A stretch of 44,707 bases of DNA. It comes from Cellulomonas sp. (GTDB lineage Bacteria > Actinomycetota > Actinomycetes > Actinomycetales > Cellulomonadaceae). The notes under the pieces were generated by a model. That model was not told the DNA's origin, made no database searches, and was given only the letters and a program-made list of their open reading frames with translations. Made by a program: the position numbers and the translations under genes. This document shows, piece after piece, positions 1 to 8,830 of the stretch (position 1 is its first letter; the number at the start of each line of letters is the position of its first letter). Location of the stretch: positions 1 to 44,707 of the forward strand of contig JAKLPK010000275.1 in assembly GCA_022013895.1 (NCBI GenBank), read 5' to 3'.

Positions 1-284
1 CTCACACGTTGAAGCGGAACGCACCCCTCGACGACGATGATCCACGGTAATCGGGTGAATCCACCCCTGACCTGCACCTCGACCCCGGGACGCTTGCGGT
101 CGTTCGCGGACGCTGTTGGACCTCTCGCGGACTTCTTGCGGACTCCCAGTGGGGTGCAGGATCGGGCAGAAACCCCCGAGTGAGATGTGGCTTGTCTAGA
201 GTCCGCATCTCACCAGAGGGTTCCCGCATCTAGTGCCCGTAACTATGTCGCCTTCGTTCGGAACCCGTGGCGCCAACGACGGGG
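1..284. other. Left flank, no recognised gene
   Basis: The only ORFs here are short and low in information. The ORF reading leftward from 229 to 2 ends in GAFRFNV but resembles no family I can name. It may be the edge of an older mobile element, given the IS debris to its right. Confidence 0.3.
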
Positions 285-304
285 TGGGTTCCAGCGGTCG
301 CAAC
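285..304. repeat. Solitary IS30-type terminal repeat
   Basis: The 20 bases TGGGTTCCAGCGGTCGCAAC match the reverse complement of the IS30-type end at 2152-2176 at 19 of 20 positions once a 3-base gap (TCG) is allowed. The outer edge faces left, so the element interior would lie to the right, where the IS3 element and then the IS30 3' remnant follow. It may be the left end of an IS30 element whose 5' part was replaced by the IS3 element. Confidence 0.45.
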
Positions 305-310
305 ACGTCC

Positions 311-349
311 TTGATGCTGGGGGTTATGTTGTCCTCGACTCAGCATCAA
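311..349. repeat. Inverted repeat downstream of IS3 orfB
   Basis: TTGATGCTG at 311-319 and CAGCATCAA at 341-349 form a perfect 9-bp stem with a 21-base loop. It lies beyond the orfB stop (orfB reads leftward), so it could be a terminator or part of an element end. No T-run follows on either strand. Confidence 0.4.
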
Positions 350-400
350 TTGGGAAGCACCCCGCTGTGCCTTGACGTGGACCGCGTCTGCGTTGACGGG

Positions 401-1261
401 TCAGGTCGGCGTGGTGTGTAGGGGTTCGGGGTCGGCCCAGGTGCGGGCGACCTCGGCGGGGGTGCGGTAGGCCAGCCCGGAGTGGGGCCGGTGGTGGTAG
501 GTCTGGATGTAGGTGGCGATCTCGGCGCGGGCAGCCTCGATGTTCTCCCACTCGGTGTGCCAGGCGCAGCGCTTCTTGAACTGTCCGGACCAGGACTCGA
601 TGAACGCCTGGGACTCCGGGTCGCGGTAGCCGCCGCGGCGGTGGGTGATGGCGCGGGCGGACAGGTGGGTGCGGAAGTCCCGGGAGGTGAACTGCGACCC
701 GTTGTCCGTGCCCAGGGTCAGCTGCCCGGGCGGCACGGCTCGGGCCAGGACTGCCGCCTCGACGCAGCCGATGGCCTCGGTGGTGCGGGTGCGGACGTCC
801 AGGGCCCGGCCGGCGACCTCGCGCGTGCAGCAGTCGACGGCGACGTGCAGGTAGACCCACCCCTGGGCCGCGGTCCAGACCTTGGTCATGTCCAGGTGCC
901 ACAGCTCGTCCGGGCGCCGGACCCGGAAGTAGCCCGGGCGGCGTCGCCGGTCGGTGCTCCTCGAGCGTTGCAGCAGCCCGTGGGCGCCCATCACGCGCTG
1001 CACCCGCTTGCGGTTGACCGGGACGCCCAGCTGCCGGGAGGCCAGGGCGGCGACCATCCGGGTCCCGTCGACCGGGTTCGCGCGGGCGACCTCGACGATC
1101 GTGTCGTCCCCTGGTCGGCCACGGCCTGGGCCGGCGCCGGGTGGTCGCCGGCTGATCGGCCGGTAGAGCGCCTGACGGGACACCCCGGCGACGCGCGCGA
1201 CGACGGTGGGTCTGCGCCCGGTGGCGACCACGGCGCGGGCTCTGGACACCCGGGTGCTCAC
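401..1261 (-). CDS. IS3-family transposase OrfB
   Basis: This is the catalytic subunit of an IS3-family transposase, 286 aa from the GTG at 1261. That GTG overlaps the orfA stop (GTGA), which implies translational coupling. The DDE core is visible: LDMTKVW holds the first Asp, GTDNGSQF the second, and the Glu lies in AFIESWSGQFK. The HTH_21-like segment (VSRQALYRP) precedes it and the usual IS3 C-terminal HRPHSGL follows. OrfB itself looks intact, but production of a full transposase needs OrfA, which carries a nonsense codon. Element ends could not be fixed confidently; no clear TG...CA terminal repeats were found. Confidence 0.9.
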   Translation of the reverse strand: MSTRVSRARAVVATGRRPTVVARVAGVSRQALYRPISRRPPGAGPGRGRPGDDTIVEVARANPVDGTRMVAALASRQLGVPVNRKRVQRVMGAHGLLQRSRSTDRRRRPGYFRVRRPDELWHLDMTKVWTAAQGWVYLHVAVDCCTREVAGRALDVRTRTTEAIGCVEAAVLARAVPPGQLTLGTDNGSQFTSRDFRTHLSARAITHRRGGYRDPESQAFIESWSGQFKKRCAWHTEWENIEAARAEIATYIQTYHHRPHSGLAYRTPAEVARTWADPEPLHTTPT

Positions 1262-1569
1262 GTCCAGTCCCGCGAGAGTTCCCCCGCGACCTCCAGCTCG
1301 TAGGTCTTGCGCCCCAGGGTGCGTTCCAGGGCGGCGACCTTCTTCTTGAGCTCGACGACCTCGACGCGCTCCGGGGTCCGGGCGTTCGAGGCGGCCAGGG
1401 CGGCCTTGCCGCCCTCGAGCAGCTTGTCCCGCCAGGAGTAGTAGAGCGTCTCGGAGATCTCGTACTCGCGGCACACATCCCGCACCGACCGGTCCCCGCG
1501 CAGACCCGCCAGGACGACCTCGGTCTTCTGCTCCGGCGTGAACTGCCGGTACTAGCGCTTCTCGCTCAT
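1258..1569 (-). pseudogene. IS3-family OrfA with early nonsense codon
   Basis: Reading from the ATG at 1569 gives MSEKR, then TAG at 1554-1552, then YRQFTPEQK and on into the HTH and the leucine-zipper-like helix (VVELKKKVAALER). The protein-like sequence before and after the TAG shows it is a recent point change, probably from a Lys or Arg codon. Translation could restart at the GTG at 1485 (MRDVCREYE), giving 75 aa that lack the first part of the DNA-binding domain. The stop TGA overlaps the orfB GTG. Either the element is dead or it depends on the internal start. Confidence 0.8.
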
Positions 1570-1689
1570 CAGCCCTCCCAGGGCGATCAGAGCAACCATC
1601 GTCCCCAAGCCCGACGACTCAGGGAAGCGTCAACGAGCCAGCGGGGTCCTCGTCACTACGACAGCCCGAACCACCCACCCCTGAACCGT

Positions 1690-2144
1690 AAGGAGGGCGA
1701 CCTGATCCTCGGGGCAGGGTCCCGTTCGGCCGTCGCGACGCTCGTCGAACGCACCACCCGCTACGTCGTCTGGGGCACCTGCCGGTCGAGCGGACCGGCG
1801 AAGCCGTCCGCGACAGCATCGTCGCCGCACTCGCCCAGATGCCTACCGGGCTGCGGCGGACGCTGACCTGGGACCAGGGTGCCGAGATGAGCGAGCACCG
1901 CGCCTTCACCATGGCCACGGACATGGCGGTCTACTTCTGCGAGCCGGCCTCGCCCTGGCAGCGCGGCACGAACGAGAACACCAACGGGCTCCTGCGCCAG
2001 TACCTGCCCAAGGGCTCCGACCTGAGCTCCCACAACCTTGAGGCCCTCACCGCGATCACCGACGAGCTCAACGGCCGGCCCCGCAAGTCCCTCGGCTGGG
2101 ACACCCCCGCCGAGCGGATGGCTGCTTTACTCGACACCACATAG
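1690..2144 (+). pseudogene. IS30-type transposase, 3' remnant with frameshift
   Basis: The C-terminal half of an IS30-family transposase. It enters at EGDLILGAG and continues AVATLVERTTRYVVW in one frame, then shifts at about 1771-1781 into LPVERTGEAVRDSIVAAL. From there it is clean: LTWDQGAEM, PWQRGTNENTNGLLRQY and LNGRPRKSLGWDTP, all hallmarks of the IS30 integrase core, with the catalytic Glu in the NENTNG region. The N-terminal DNA-binding part is absent. A terminal repeat follows directly at 2152-2176. The missing N-terminal type of sequence is found on the other strand at 34.5 kb. Confidence 0.85.
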
Positions 2145-2151
2145 ACACCCC

Positions 2152-2176
2152 GTTGCGACGACCGCTGGAATCCAAG
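2152..2176. repeat. IS30-type right end, copy 1
   Basis: A 25-base sequence starting GTTGCGACGACCGC and ending in CCAAG. It matches the sequence at 34594-34618 at 23 of 25 positions. It lies just after the IS30 transposase stop and just before an IS3-type transposase fragment, as expected for the outer end of an IS30 element inserted in an IS3 element. Confidence 0.75.
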
Positions 2177-2449
2177 CCTGGTCGGGGTTCGCCTACGTCG
2201 CGTTCGTCATCGACGTGTTCTCCCGGATGATCGTGGGCTGGAAGGCCGACACGAACATGCGCGCCACCCTGGTCACCGACACCCTCGAGATGGCCACCTG
2301 GGCCCGCGGCCGCACCGGTGTCACGGACCTGACCGGACTGATCCACCACAGCGACGCCGGCTCCCAGTACGTCTCGCTGGCCCTGACCGAGCGCCTCGCG
2401 GCGCTCGGTATCCGGGCGTCGATCGGCACTATCGCGGACGCCTACGACT
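2177..2449 (+). pseudogene. Internal fragment of second IS3-type OrfB
   Basis: Translation gives WSGFAYVAFVIDVFSRMIVGW, then a clear IHHSDAGSQYVSLALTERL and SIGTIADAYD, the core of an IS3-family OrfB. It lacks the upstream part (normally ending near TYV.T) and stops at ADAYD, where the family normally continues into NALAES. Its left break is the IS30-type end; its right break is the start of the IS110 element. The matching upstream part of an IS3 OrfB, ending at FTYVPT, lies next to the other IS30-type end at 34.6 kb. Confidence 0.85.
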
Positions 2450-2607
2450 GTCAGGCTCGCAGTGCCCGATTCCGCGAGGATCGGGTGGTCCCGGCCATGG
2501 CGGTCTGACTCTTGCTTACGACTGACCCGCAGCGTGTCCTTGCGTTGATCTGTCGACCGTCCGGCCGGGCCGTGCAGCAAGCGCTGCCGCCGGGCGGGCG
2601 TGACCTG

Positions 2608-2617
2608 ATAGGAGCCT
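2608..2617 (+). ncRNA. Possible donor-guide segment of an IS110 bridge RNA
   Basis: ATAGGAGCCT occurs here, in the noncoding left end, and again at 3786-3795, directly before the right-end core CT. In characterised IS110 elements a loop of the bridge RNA copies the element end around the core, so this 10-base identity is a candidate donor guide. The RNA limits were not determined. Confidence 0.35.
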
Positions 2618-2709
2618 GGAGCCCACTGGTCGAAGCGTCCCCGTGACAGTCCTGTCCGTCCGGCCGGCGACAGCGTGAACCCACGCTACCCACCGCCGGG
2701 AGGACGACC

Positions 2710-3780
2710 ATGAGCACACTCGAGCAGGTCAGATCAGGTCACGTCGTGATCGGCGTCGACACCCACAAGCACGTCCACGTCGCTGCGGCGATGGACACGA
2801 TCGGCGGGATCGTCGGGACTCTCACGATCCCCACGGACACCGGCGGCTTCCAGCAGCTCCTGGACTGGGCGGGCACCTTCGGACGGGTCCTTGCCTTTGG
2901 GATCGAGGGCACCGGCTCCTACGGTGCGACGCTGACGTCGTTCCTGCGGCGCTCGGGCCACAAGGTCGTCGAGGCCGGTCGGCCGGATCGGCGGTTGCGA
3001 CGGATGAACGGCAAGTCCGACACCCTGGACGCGCAGAACGCCGCCCGGGCGGTGCTGGCCGGGCTGGCTACCGCCACACCCAAGAGCGCTGATGGCGAGG
3101 CCGAGATGATCCGCCAGCTCAAGATCGCCCACGACCAGGCCGTCGAGCAGCGCTCCTCGGCGATGGTCACCATGAAGGCCATGCTTGTCCATGCCCCCGA
3201 CGAACTGCGACGCCAGAGCGCCCGCAAGAGCCACAGCGCCCTCGCCAAGCAGCTCGCCGCGCTCCGCCCGCGGGATCTGAGCGACCCCCACGACGCGTTG
3301 CGTCACGCCCTGCGGGCACTGGCCCGACGCTGGCAGTACCTGGACACCGAGGCCAAGGACCTGACGTCGCTGATCGCCACCTTGGTCCAGCGAGCTGCCC
3401 CGCAGCTGCTCGAGCCGTTCGGCATCGGCGTGGACACCGCCGCCGAGATCCTCATCGTCGCCGGAGACAACCCCGAACGCATCCACTCCGAAGCCGCCCT
3501 GGCCAAGCTCGCCGGCATCAGCCCGATCCCGACCGGCTCAGGAATGACCTCCGGGCGGCACCGCATCAACCACGGCGGACACCGCCAGCTCAACGCTGCG
3601 ATCTACCGCACCGTCATCGTCCGCATGCGATTCCACCAGCCGACCATCGACTACGTCGCCCGGCGCACAGCCGAGGGCAAGTCCAAGCGCGAGATCATCC
3701 GCTGCCTCAAGCGCTATGTCATCCGCGAGGTCTACCACCTCCTGCGCCCAGCTCCTCAAGCCGCCCTGAACTGCAGTTGA
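2710..3780 (+). CDS. IS110-family transposase (DEDD)
   Basis: A full-length 356-aa recombinase of the IS110 family. The N-terminal RuvC-like DEDD domain is visible: [12 protein letters not shown] carries the first Asp, [10 protein letters not shown] the Glu, and [12 protein letters not shown] the later acidic residues. The C-terminal transposase_20 part has [13 protein letters not shown] and [15 protein letters not shown], with the conserved serine region in [20 protein letters not shown]. Start ATG at 2710 has GGGAGGACG upstream. The gene looks intact and could be active. Its left flank is a broken IS3 gene and its right flank is a broken alcohol dehydrogenase, so the two flanks are not one split target. 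Confidence 0.95.
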   Translation: MSTLEQVRSGHVVIGVDTHKHVHVAAAMDTIGGIVGTLTIPTDTGGFQQLLDWAGTFGRVLAFGIEGTGSYGATLTSFLRRSGHKVVEAGRPDRRLRRMNGKSDTLDAQNAARAVLAGLATATPKSADGEAEMIRQLKIAHDQAVEQRSSAMVTMKAMLVHAPDELRRQSARKSHSALAKQLAALRPRDLSDPHDALRHALRALARRWQYLDTEAKDLTSLIATLVQRAAPQLLEPFGIGVDTAAEILIVAGDNPERIHSEAALAKLAGISPIPTGSGMTSGRHRINHGGHRQLNAAIYRTVIVRMRFHQPTIDYVARRTAEGKSKREIIRCLKRYVIREVYHLLRPAPQAALNCS

Positions 3781-3797
3781 CACCTATAGGAGCCTCT

Positions 3798-4335
3798 GTC
3801 AACGCCTACGCCGCCCCGTCCGCCACCGAGCCGTTGGGTCCAACCACCATCCAGCGGCGCGACCTCGGCCCCCACGACGTGCTGATCGAGATCGCCTACG
3901 CGGGAATCTGCCACTCCGACATCAGCACTGTGCGCGGCGACTGGGGCCCGGCCGCCTTCCCGCTGGTCGTCGGCCACGAGATCGCGGGCGTGGTCACCGA
4001 GGTCGGCCCGGAGGTGACGCTGCACCAGGTGGGTGACCGGGTCGGCGTCGGCTGCATGGTGAACTCCTGCCGTGAGTGCGTGAACTGCCTGGCGGGCCTG
4101 GAGCAGTACTGCCTGAAGGGGTTCACGCAGACCTACAACTATCCCGATGCGGACGGCACCATCACCCAGGGCGGCTACTCCACGCACGTCGTCGTGGTCG
4201 AGGACTTCGTGCTCAAGCTCCCCGAGGCCATCCCCTTCGAGAAGGCCGCTCCCCTGCTGTGCGCCGGCATCACCACCTACTCGCCCCTGGCCGACTGGAA
4301 CGCCGGCCCCGGAACAAGGGTCGCGGTGATCGGGA
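3798..4335 (+). pseudogene. Zn alcohol dehydrogenase, 5' fragment
   Basis: The N-terminal 180 or so residues of a zinc-dependent medium-chain alcohol dehydrogenase (AdhC/YahK type). [12 protein letters not shown] begins it; GICHSD and GHEIAG hold catalytic-zinc ligands; [15 protein letters not shown] holds the structural-zinc cysteines. The native start codon is lost at the IS110 junction, and an artificial TTG at 3777 within the IS gives the ORF-track start. At about 4335, after TRVAVIG, the Rossmann segment (normally GLGGLGH) is missing and the frame runs into a DUF1593-type sequence. The enzyme cannot be functional. Confidence 0.85.
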
Positions 4336-6696
4336 CCTACGAGGCGGTCTACCCCAACCTCGTCGTCCACAACCCGGACTATCCCACCCCGGACTACCTC
4401 CGCAGCGTCTCCGCGGTCGGCAACGAGACCCGAACCGACTGATCCTGGCCCCCGACCAGATGACCACCCGGGACACCGCCGGTGAGCAGCTCATCGTCGA
4501 CGCGCTCCTGGACGACGACCCACGCCCGATCCTGTTCGGCGCGTGGGGCGGCGCCAACACCCTGGCGCAAGCGCTCTGGACGATCAAGACGGAACACTCC
4601 CAGGCGGAGTGGGACAGGGCCGTGGCCAAGACCCGGGTCTACGCGATCTGGTACCAGGACAACGGCGGGCGCTGGATCGAGGAGAACTTCCGGAGATCCA
4701 GATACTCGAGGCGTTCCGATGGGACATGGCCTGGAACTACCGCGTCCTGCAGGGCCCCGCCCCCGACGACGTCAAGGAGCTGATGGATACCGCCTGGCTC
4801 TACGAGAACGTCAAGTCGGGCCACGGTCCCCTCGGCGAGTTCTACCCGCAGGAGTACACCTCGGAGGGCGACACCCCCTCGTTCATGGCTGCCGTCAACA
4901 ACGGGCTCAGCGACGCCTACGACGACTTCACGCTCGGCAGCTGGGGCGGACGCGGCGCGCTCGACGAGCCCTACCTGCTCCCCCACCACTACACCGACCG
5001 GTACAACGTCTCCGACGACGGCGACGCCCACAAGCAGTACTGGCGCTGGCTGCCGGCCGTCCAGAACGACTGGGCCGCCAGGGCCGACTGGATGGTCGCC
5101 TCCACGTACGACGCCGCGAACCATCAGCCGGTCGTACAGGCGACCGGAGCCACCAGCACCTTCGCACAGCCGGGGCAGACGTTCACCCTCGATCTGCGCG
5201 GGTCGACCGATCCTGACGGCGACAGCCTGTCGTTCACCTTCTGGCACTACGGCGACCAGGACTCCGTCTCGGCCGAGGTGCCGATCACCCAGGACGGCTC
5301 GGGCCTGGCCAGCATCGTGGTCCCGGACGAGCCCGGCACGCAGATCCAGATCATCGGCGAGGTGACCGACGACGGTGAGCCTGCCCTGACGACGTACCAG
5401 CGGTACCTCATCGACATCGGCACTGAGCACGTCCAGCCCGTGGCCGAGCGCCCGGCCGACTCGATCGACTGGGCTGCGCCGGGCACGATCTCCGGCGACG
5501 GCGACGTCAGCACCAACGGCAAGCTGGTGAAGGCGATCAACCTCACCAGCAGCGAGGCCCCGCACAATGCGCCCGTCATGGTCAACGGCGTCGAGTTCGC
5601 GGCCTCCCCCTACGTGGCGGGCACGACGACGTTGGCCGATGGCGACACCATGTTCGCCACAGACTCCGCTCCGATCTCGGGTCAGCTCAACCGGGTGCTC
5701 GCCGGCGCGACGTCGTCCCTGGGCGGAACCGATCTCCAGCCCTTCGCCAACCTCTCGCCGGAGTATCGCGAGCTGCTGGGGACCGGGTTCTACAACGACG
5801 CCGACGAGTCGGTCGCCGACGTCCGGCTGGGCAACTACTCGATCCCCGAGCGCTACACCGAGCGCGCTGGGTACGACCTGACCCTGACGGGCCTGACGCC
5901 GGGCGCCGAGTACGAGGTCCAGCTCTTCGTCAACGACTACCGCACGGACCGGATCGGCACACGCGCGAATCCCGATCTCACGACGATCGTGCGCGACGCG
6001 GGGGGCGAGGTGTCGCTGCGTCACAACGCGGCTGGCGCCTACGGCTCGCCTGGTCAGTACGTCCGAGGGTGGTTCACCGCGACCGACACCACCAAGGTGA
6101 TCCACCTCGTGGGCGGACCTGGAAAGGGCGGGTCCGACCAGCGCTCGGCACTCCTCAGCGCCTATCAGCTCCGTCAGCTCGAGCCGGCTGATGGCGAGGG
6201 CATCCCGATCGTGGCCGAGGTACCCGAGCGCGGCGGAACCGACGGTGCTCTCACGCTGACCGTCCGGGACTACGGCGCCGGCATCCAGCTCACCGGGCCC
6301 ACGAACGTCGGCGACCGCCTGCGGTTCGACGGCGCACTCCCGGCCATCAGCGTCACCGACACCCGGAGCGCCTCCCAGGCCGGCGAGTCCGGATGGACCG
6401 TCTCCGGACGCGCCACCGCATTCACCTCGGGGGCCGACCAGTTCAGCTCCGAGTACCTCGGCTGGCACCCGTGGGCGCAGGATCTCCGCGACGGGGTCAC
6501 CCTCGGCCCTCCCGTCGACGGCAGCCTGCGCGGCGGACCCGGCTTGGCCGCGCCCGCCACCCTGATCTCCGTCGCGAGCCAGGCACGCCTCGGCACCGCC
6601 ACAGCACAGGCCGACCTCCGCCTGGAGATCCCCGTCGACACCCCCGAGGGCGCCTACAGTGCCCGGCTGACGGTCTCCCTCTTCCCCACCGACTAG
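4336..6696 (+). pseudogene. DUF1593-type (nucleoside hydrolase-like) protein, truncated and frameshifted
   Basis: The coding sequence starts mid-domain at [19 protein letters not shown], fused in frame to the alcohol dehydrogenase fragment, then stops at 4442. The same protein continues in other frames: LIVDALLDDDPRP and FGAWGGANTLAQALW (frame 2), then after a missing C near 4691 (TTCCGG for TTCCCGG) EIQILEAFRWDMAWNYRV. From about 4693 a single frame runs to 6696. After the DUF1593 core come an Ig-like segment (STDPDGDSLSFTFWHY) and a long beta-rich C-terminal part (LTLTGLTPGAEYEVQLFVNDY) probably for carbohydrate or wall binding. At least two frameshifts plus loss of the signal peptide make it a pseudogene. 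Confidence 0.75.
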
Positions 6697-6703
6697 CTGA
6701 GGG

Positions 6704-6740
6704 GCTGCGGTGGCCGGCCGGCAGGTCCGGCCACCGCAGC
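6704..6740 (+). terminator. Strong hairpin after DUF1593 pseudogene
   Basis: GCTGCGGTGGCCGG (6704-6717) and CCGGCCACCGCAGC (6727-6740) form a perfect 14-bp stem with a 9-base loop, 8 bases after the stop codon. No T-run follows, as is common in high-GC actinobacteria. It also lies beyond the end of the convergent M15 gene, so it may serve both strands. Confidence 0.7.
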
Positions 6741-6845
6741 CACCACCCCTGCAATGCCCTCTTCCCGGGGCCGTTGCTCCGGACGGCCGGTCGGGTGCAG
6801 CATGCCGGCCGTCGATCCCGACCTCGCGCGGCAGTCGGTGGTGGG

Positions 6846-7424
6846 TCAGACCTGGAACGCCCAGTGCCACGGCTCACGTGGGGTGTCTTCGACGAAGCCG
6901 TACCGCCCGGCGTTCGTGCGCATCCAAGACTGCGCCGTGTCGTCGAGCTCGAGGTCCGCTGCCATCCCCCAGCCGTGGTCACTGGTTCCCGGGACGGCGG
7001 CAAGCCCGCCCTGCGAGTACAGACCCTTGCGCTTGGCGACGTCGACCTGGGCCTCGTAGGACCGGTACGAGTCCGTGACACCGATGGTCACGCCCTCCCG
7101 GGCGGCGTCGCTGATGAGCTGTCTGAGGGAGCTGGCGGCCGGGGCCCACAACCGGTGGCCGGCGCTGCCCACCTCGTGGAGCGCAGCGGCCGGGATCCTG
7201 CCGTTGCCGTAGGGCGCGAGCTCCACCGGGACGCCGTCGGCGTCCACCGCCGTCGAGGCAGGGGCCGCAGCGGCCGGGGCGTTCGCCACCGCCCGCGCGA
7301 GAGCCAGCGCGAACGTCGAGTCGCTGGGGGGCGTGCTGGTCCTGGCAGGCGAGAGCGCGCCGAGCTGGGTCTGGATTGCAGCGATGCGCTGCGCGATGCC
7401 TGTGACGCCTTCCATGCTCACCAT
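6846..7424 (-). CDS. M15-family D-Ala-D-Ala carboxypeptidase-like protein
   Basis: A 192-aa protein ending in a VanY-type (peptidase M15B) domain that cleaves peptidoglycan stem peptides. Zinc and catalytic motifs are visible: TDSYRSYEAQV, TSDHGWGMAADL (the H...D pair) and EPWHWAF (the E.xH pair). No clear signal peptide is seen at the N-terminus (MVSMEGVTGIAQRI), which instead looks like a short helical and Ala-rich linker as in tail or lytic proteins. It may be exported by another route or the true start may differ. A second M15 gene lies 102 bases upstream on the same strand, so the two are probably co-transcribed duplicates. Confidence 0.85.
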   Translation of the reverse strand: MVSMEGVTGIAQRIAAIQTQLGALSPARTSTPPSDSTFALALARAVANAPAAAAPASTAVDADGVPVELAPYGNGRIPAAALHEVGSAGHRLWAPAASSLRQLISDAAREGVTIGVTDSYRSYEAQVDVAKRKGLYSQGGLAAVPGTSDHGWGMAADLELDDTAQSWMRTNAGRYGFVEDTPREPWHWAFQV

Positions 7425-7526
7425 CGATGGTCCTCTCTCTCATCGCCTCCATCGACGCGGCAGCGCCGATCCTGAACACCGCGCGAGCAGGCGTCCCGAG
7501 GGGCGTTCCCGGCCGCGCCTCGACGC

Positions 7527-8303
7527 TCAGCTCAGGCCGGCAGCAGCGATGGCCTGCACCCCCGCCACGTACTCCCAGTGCCACGGCTCGTAGAAGCCGG
7601 AACCTCCCTTGCGGGCCCACTCGGGATTCTCCCAGCCGAAGGTCGCGGCGTTGGCCCAGAGCCAGTCCCCGCGGGCACCGGTGTAGGTCTCGGGGCAGAA
7701 GTCGACCGCGAGTCCCCACCCGTGGTTGGACAGACCCGCCGGAGCCGCGATCGCGCCCTTCTTGCGGCGCAGGGCCGCCTGTTCCTCGAAGGTGCGGTAG
7801 GCGGACGACAGACACATGGGCTCGCCAAACCTGGCGACGTACATGTCGTTGAGGGCGAAGATGCTCACGGCGGCATCGGCCCTGTCCCGGTAGGGCTCCT
7901 GCCACAGGTCGCACAGCTCCGCATCCGGTACCCGGCCGTTGGTTCCCGGGTCGGTAACGATGCCGTCGCAGTAGACCGAGCCGCCGTCGGTCTGCAGCTC
8001 CAGGCGGGATCCCGACCGAGACACCCGCTGGGCGTCCAGCGCGCGTTCACCGCCCGCGTGCGAGACCAACGACGGCGGCGGCGACAGGTCGAGCGGACGC
8101 GACGTCAGCGCCTCAACCGTGGTCGGCCCGATCTCGGACCCGGGCGCCGGGTTGGCCGGCGGGACGCTGTCCTCGGCGAGCACAGTGGCGCTCAGTGACA
8201 GGACAAGCGCACCAAGAACGGCGATCCGACCCACCATCACACTCAAGCCGGCGCGACGTGCCACGCCTGTGGCATGCCTGGGGGCGCTGTCCGAACGCGG
8301 CAC
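7527..8303 (-). CDS. Secreted M15-family D-alanyl-D-alanine carboxypeptidase
   Basis: A 258-aa protein from the GTG at 8303, with a possible better start at the ATG at 8237 (MVGRIAVLGALVLSLSATVLA), which begins a good signal peptide. The C-terminal half is a VanY-type M15 domain: SSAYRTFEEQAALR, LSNHGWGLAVDF and FYEPWHWEYV hold the catalytic and zinc residues. A middle segment with three cysteines (VYCDGIV, AELCDLW) is unlike the neighbour and may form a disulfide. No ribosome site is obvious for either start. A candidate copper-regulon box lies about 300 bases upstream (8604-8625), so a long leader or an unseen small ORF is possible. Confidence 0.85.
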   Translation of the reverse strand: MPRSDSAPRHATGVARRAGLSVMVGRIAVLGALVLSLSATVLAEDSVPPANPAPGSEIGPTTVEALTSRPLDLSPPPSLVSHAGGERALDAQRVSRSGSRLELQTDGGSVYCDGIVTDPGTNGRVPDAELCDLWQEPYRDRADAAVSIFALNDMYVARFGEPMCLSSAYRTFEEQAALRRKKGAIAAPAGLSNHGWGLAVDFCPETYTGARGDWLWANAATFGWENPEWARKGGSGFYEPWHWEYVAGVQAIAAAGLS

Positions 8304-8603
8304 GACCAGTCGGCGAGCGACGGCGCCGCGCCGTCGCGGTCTCGTACGTCCGCGGCCGGGCAGGCGCGCCGTGGCCCGGACCGTGAACGCCGTTCCCGTG
8401 CCGTGACGCGCCTGGTCCCCGCTCAGTGTCTCGGCCCGCGTCGGGCGTCAGCACTCACTGACCCGGTCTGGGTGCGCGTGCCGACAGGGGGGTGCTTCAC
8501 GGTGCCGCCTTCTGGGTGGACTGCCCGGGAACGGCGGACGCGATCGGCGTCGGTTCTCGGCTTCGAGACCCAGCGTGCGGGGACGCGGTCAAGTTGTGGC
8601 AAG
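8304..8603. other. Divergent intergenic region, left part
   Basis: About 300 bases between the M15 gene and the first direct-repeat box. The ORFs in it have no recognisable homology and overlap each other. It is most likely the untranslated leader of the M15 gene. Confidence 0.4.
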
Positions 8604-8625
8604 GGAATGATGAAGTCTTGCTGAA
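8604..8625 (-). promoter_or_regulatory. 11-bp direct-repeat box, M15 side
   Basis: Read on the minus strand: TTCAGCAAGAC directly followed by TTCATCATTCC. It is one of the island's tandem 11-mers (see findings) and points toward the M15 genes. Confidence 0.55.
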
Positions 8626-8707
8626 GATGCGGCCGGTCGTGCCCGACGTGGGGCGAGAGTCCTGCTGCTGCAGACCAGGGTCCCCGACCCGTGGTGCCTC
8701 GGCAGCC

Positions 8708-8729
8708 TTCAGCGAACCTTGACCCGGTC
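8708..8729 (+). promoter_or_regulatory. 11-bp direct-repeat box before Lgt-like gene
   Basis: TTCAGCGAACC directly followed by TTGACCCGGTC, on the plus strand, about 100 bases before the Lgt-like start. It is divergent from the box at 8604-8625. Confidence 0.6.
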
Positions 8730-8830
8730 GAAAGGGAACGCGCTGGCTGTGCGTGGCAGCGTCGTGACGGTAGGCCCGCGGCGAGTGCTGAGCCCATGAC
8801 CGCGGGCACCGGGTAGCACGGGAGGTGGCC

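Larger units (their letters stand above)
2450..3797 (+). mobile_element. IS110-family insertion sequence
   Basis: The left limit is placed where the IS3 coding sequence breaks off and the right limit where alcohol dehydrogenase coding sequence begins. A CT dinucleotide occurs at both edges (2448-2449 and 3796-3797), as expected for the core of IS110 elements, which lack terminal inverted repeats. About 260 noncoding bases precede the transposase, the position of the bridge RNA in characterised IS110 elements. Exact ends are inferred, not proven. Confidence 0.65.

Noticed and set aside
4639-6870. 743-aa minus-strand ORF opposite the DUF1593 pseudogene
   Set aside because: It is a GC-driven antisense shadow; the plus frame has clear protein families and the minus product has none.
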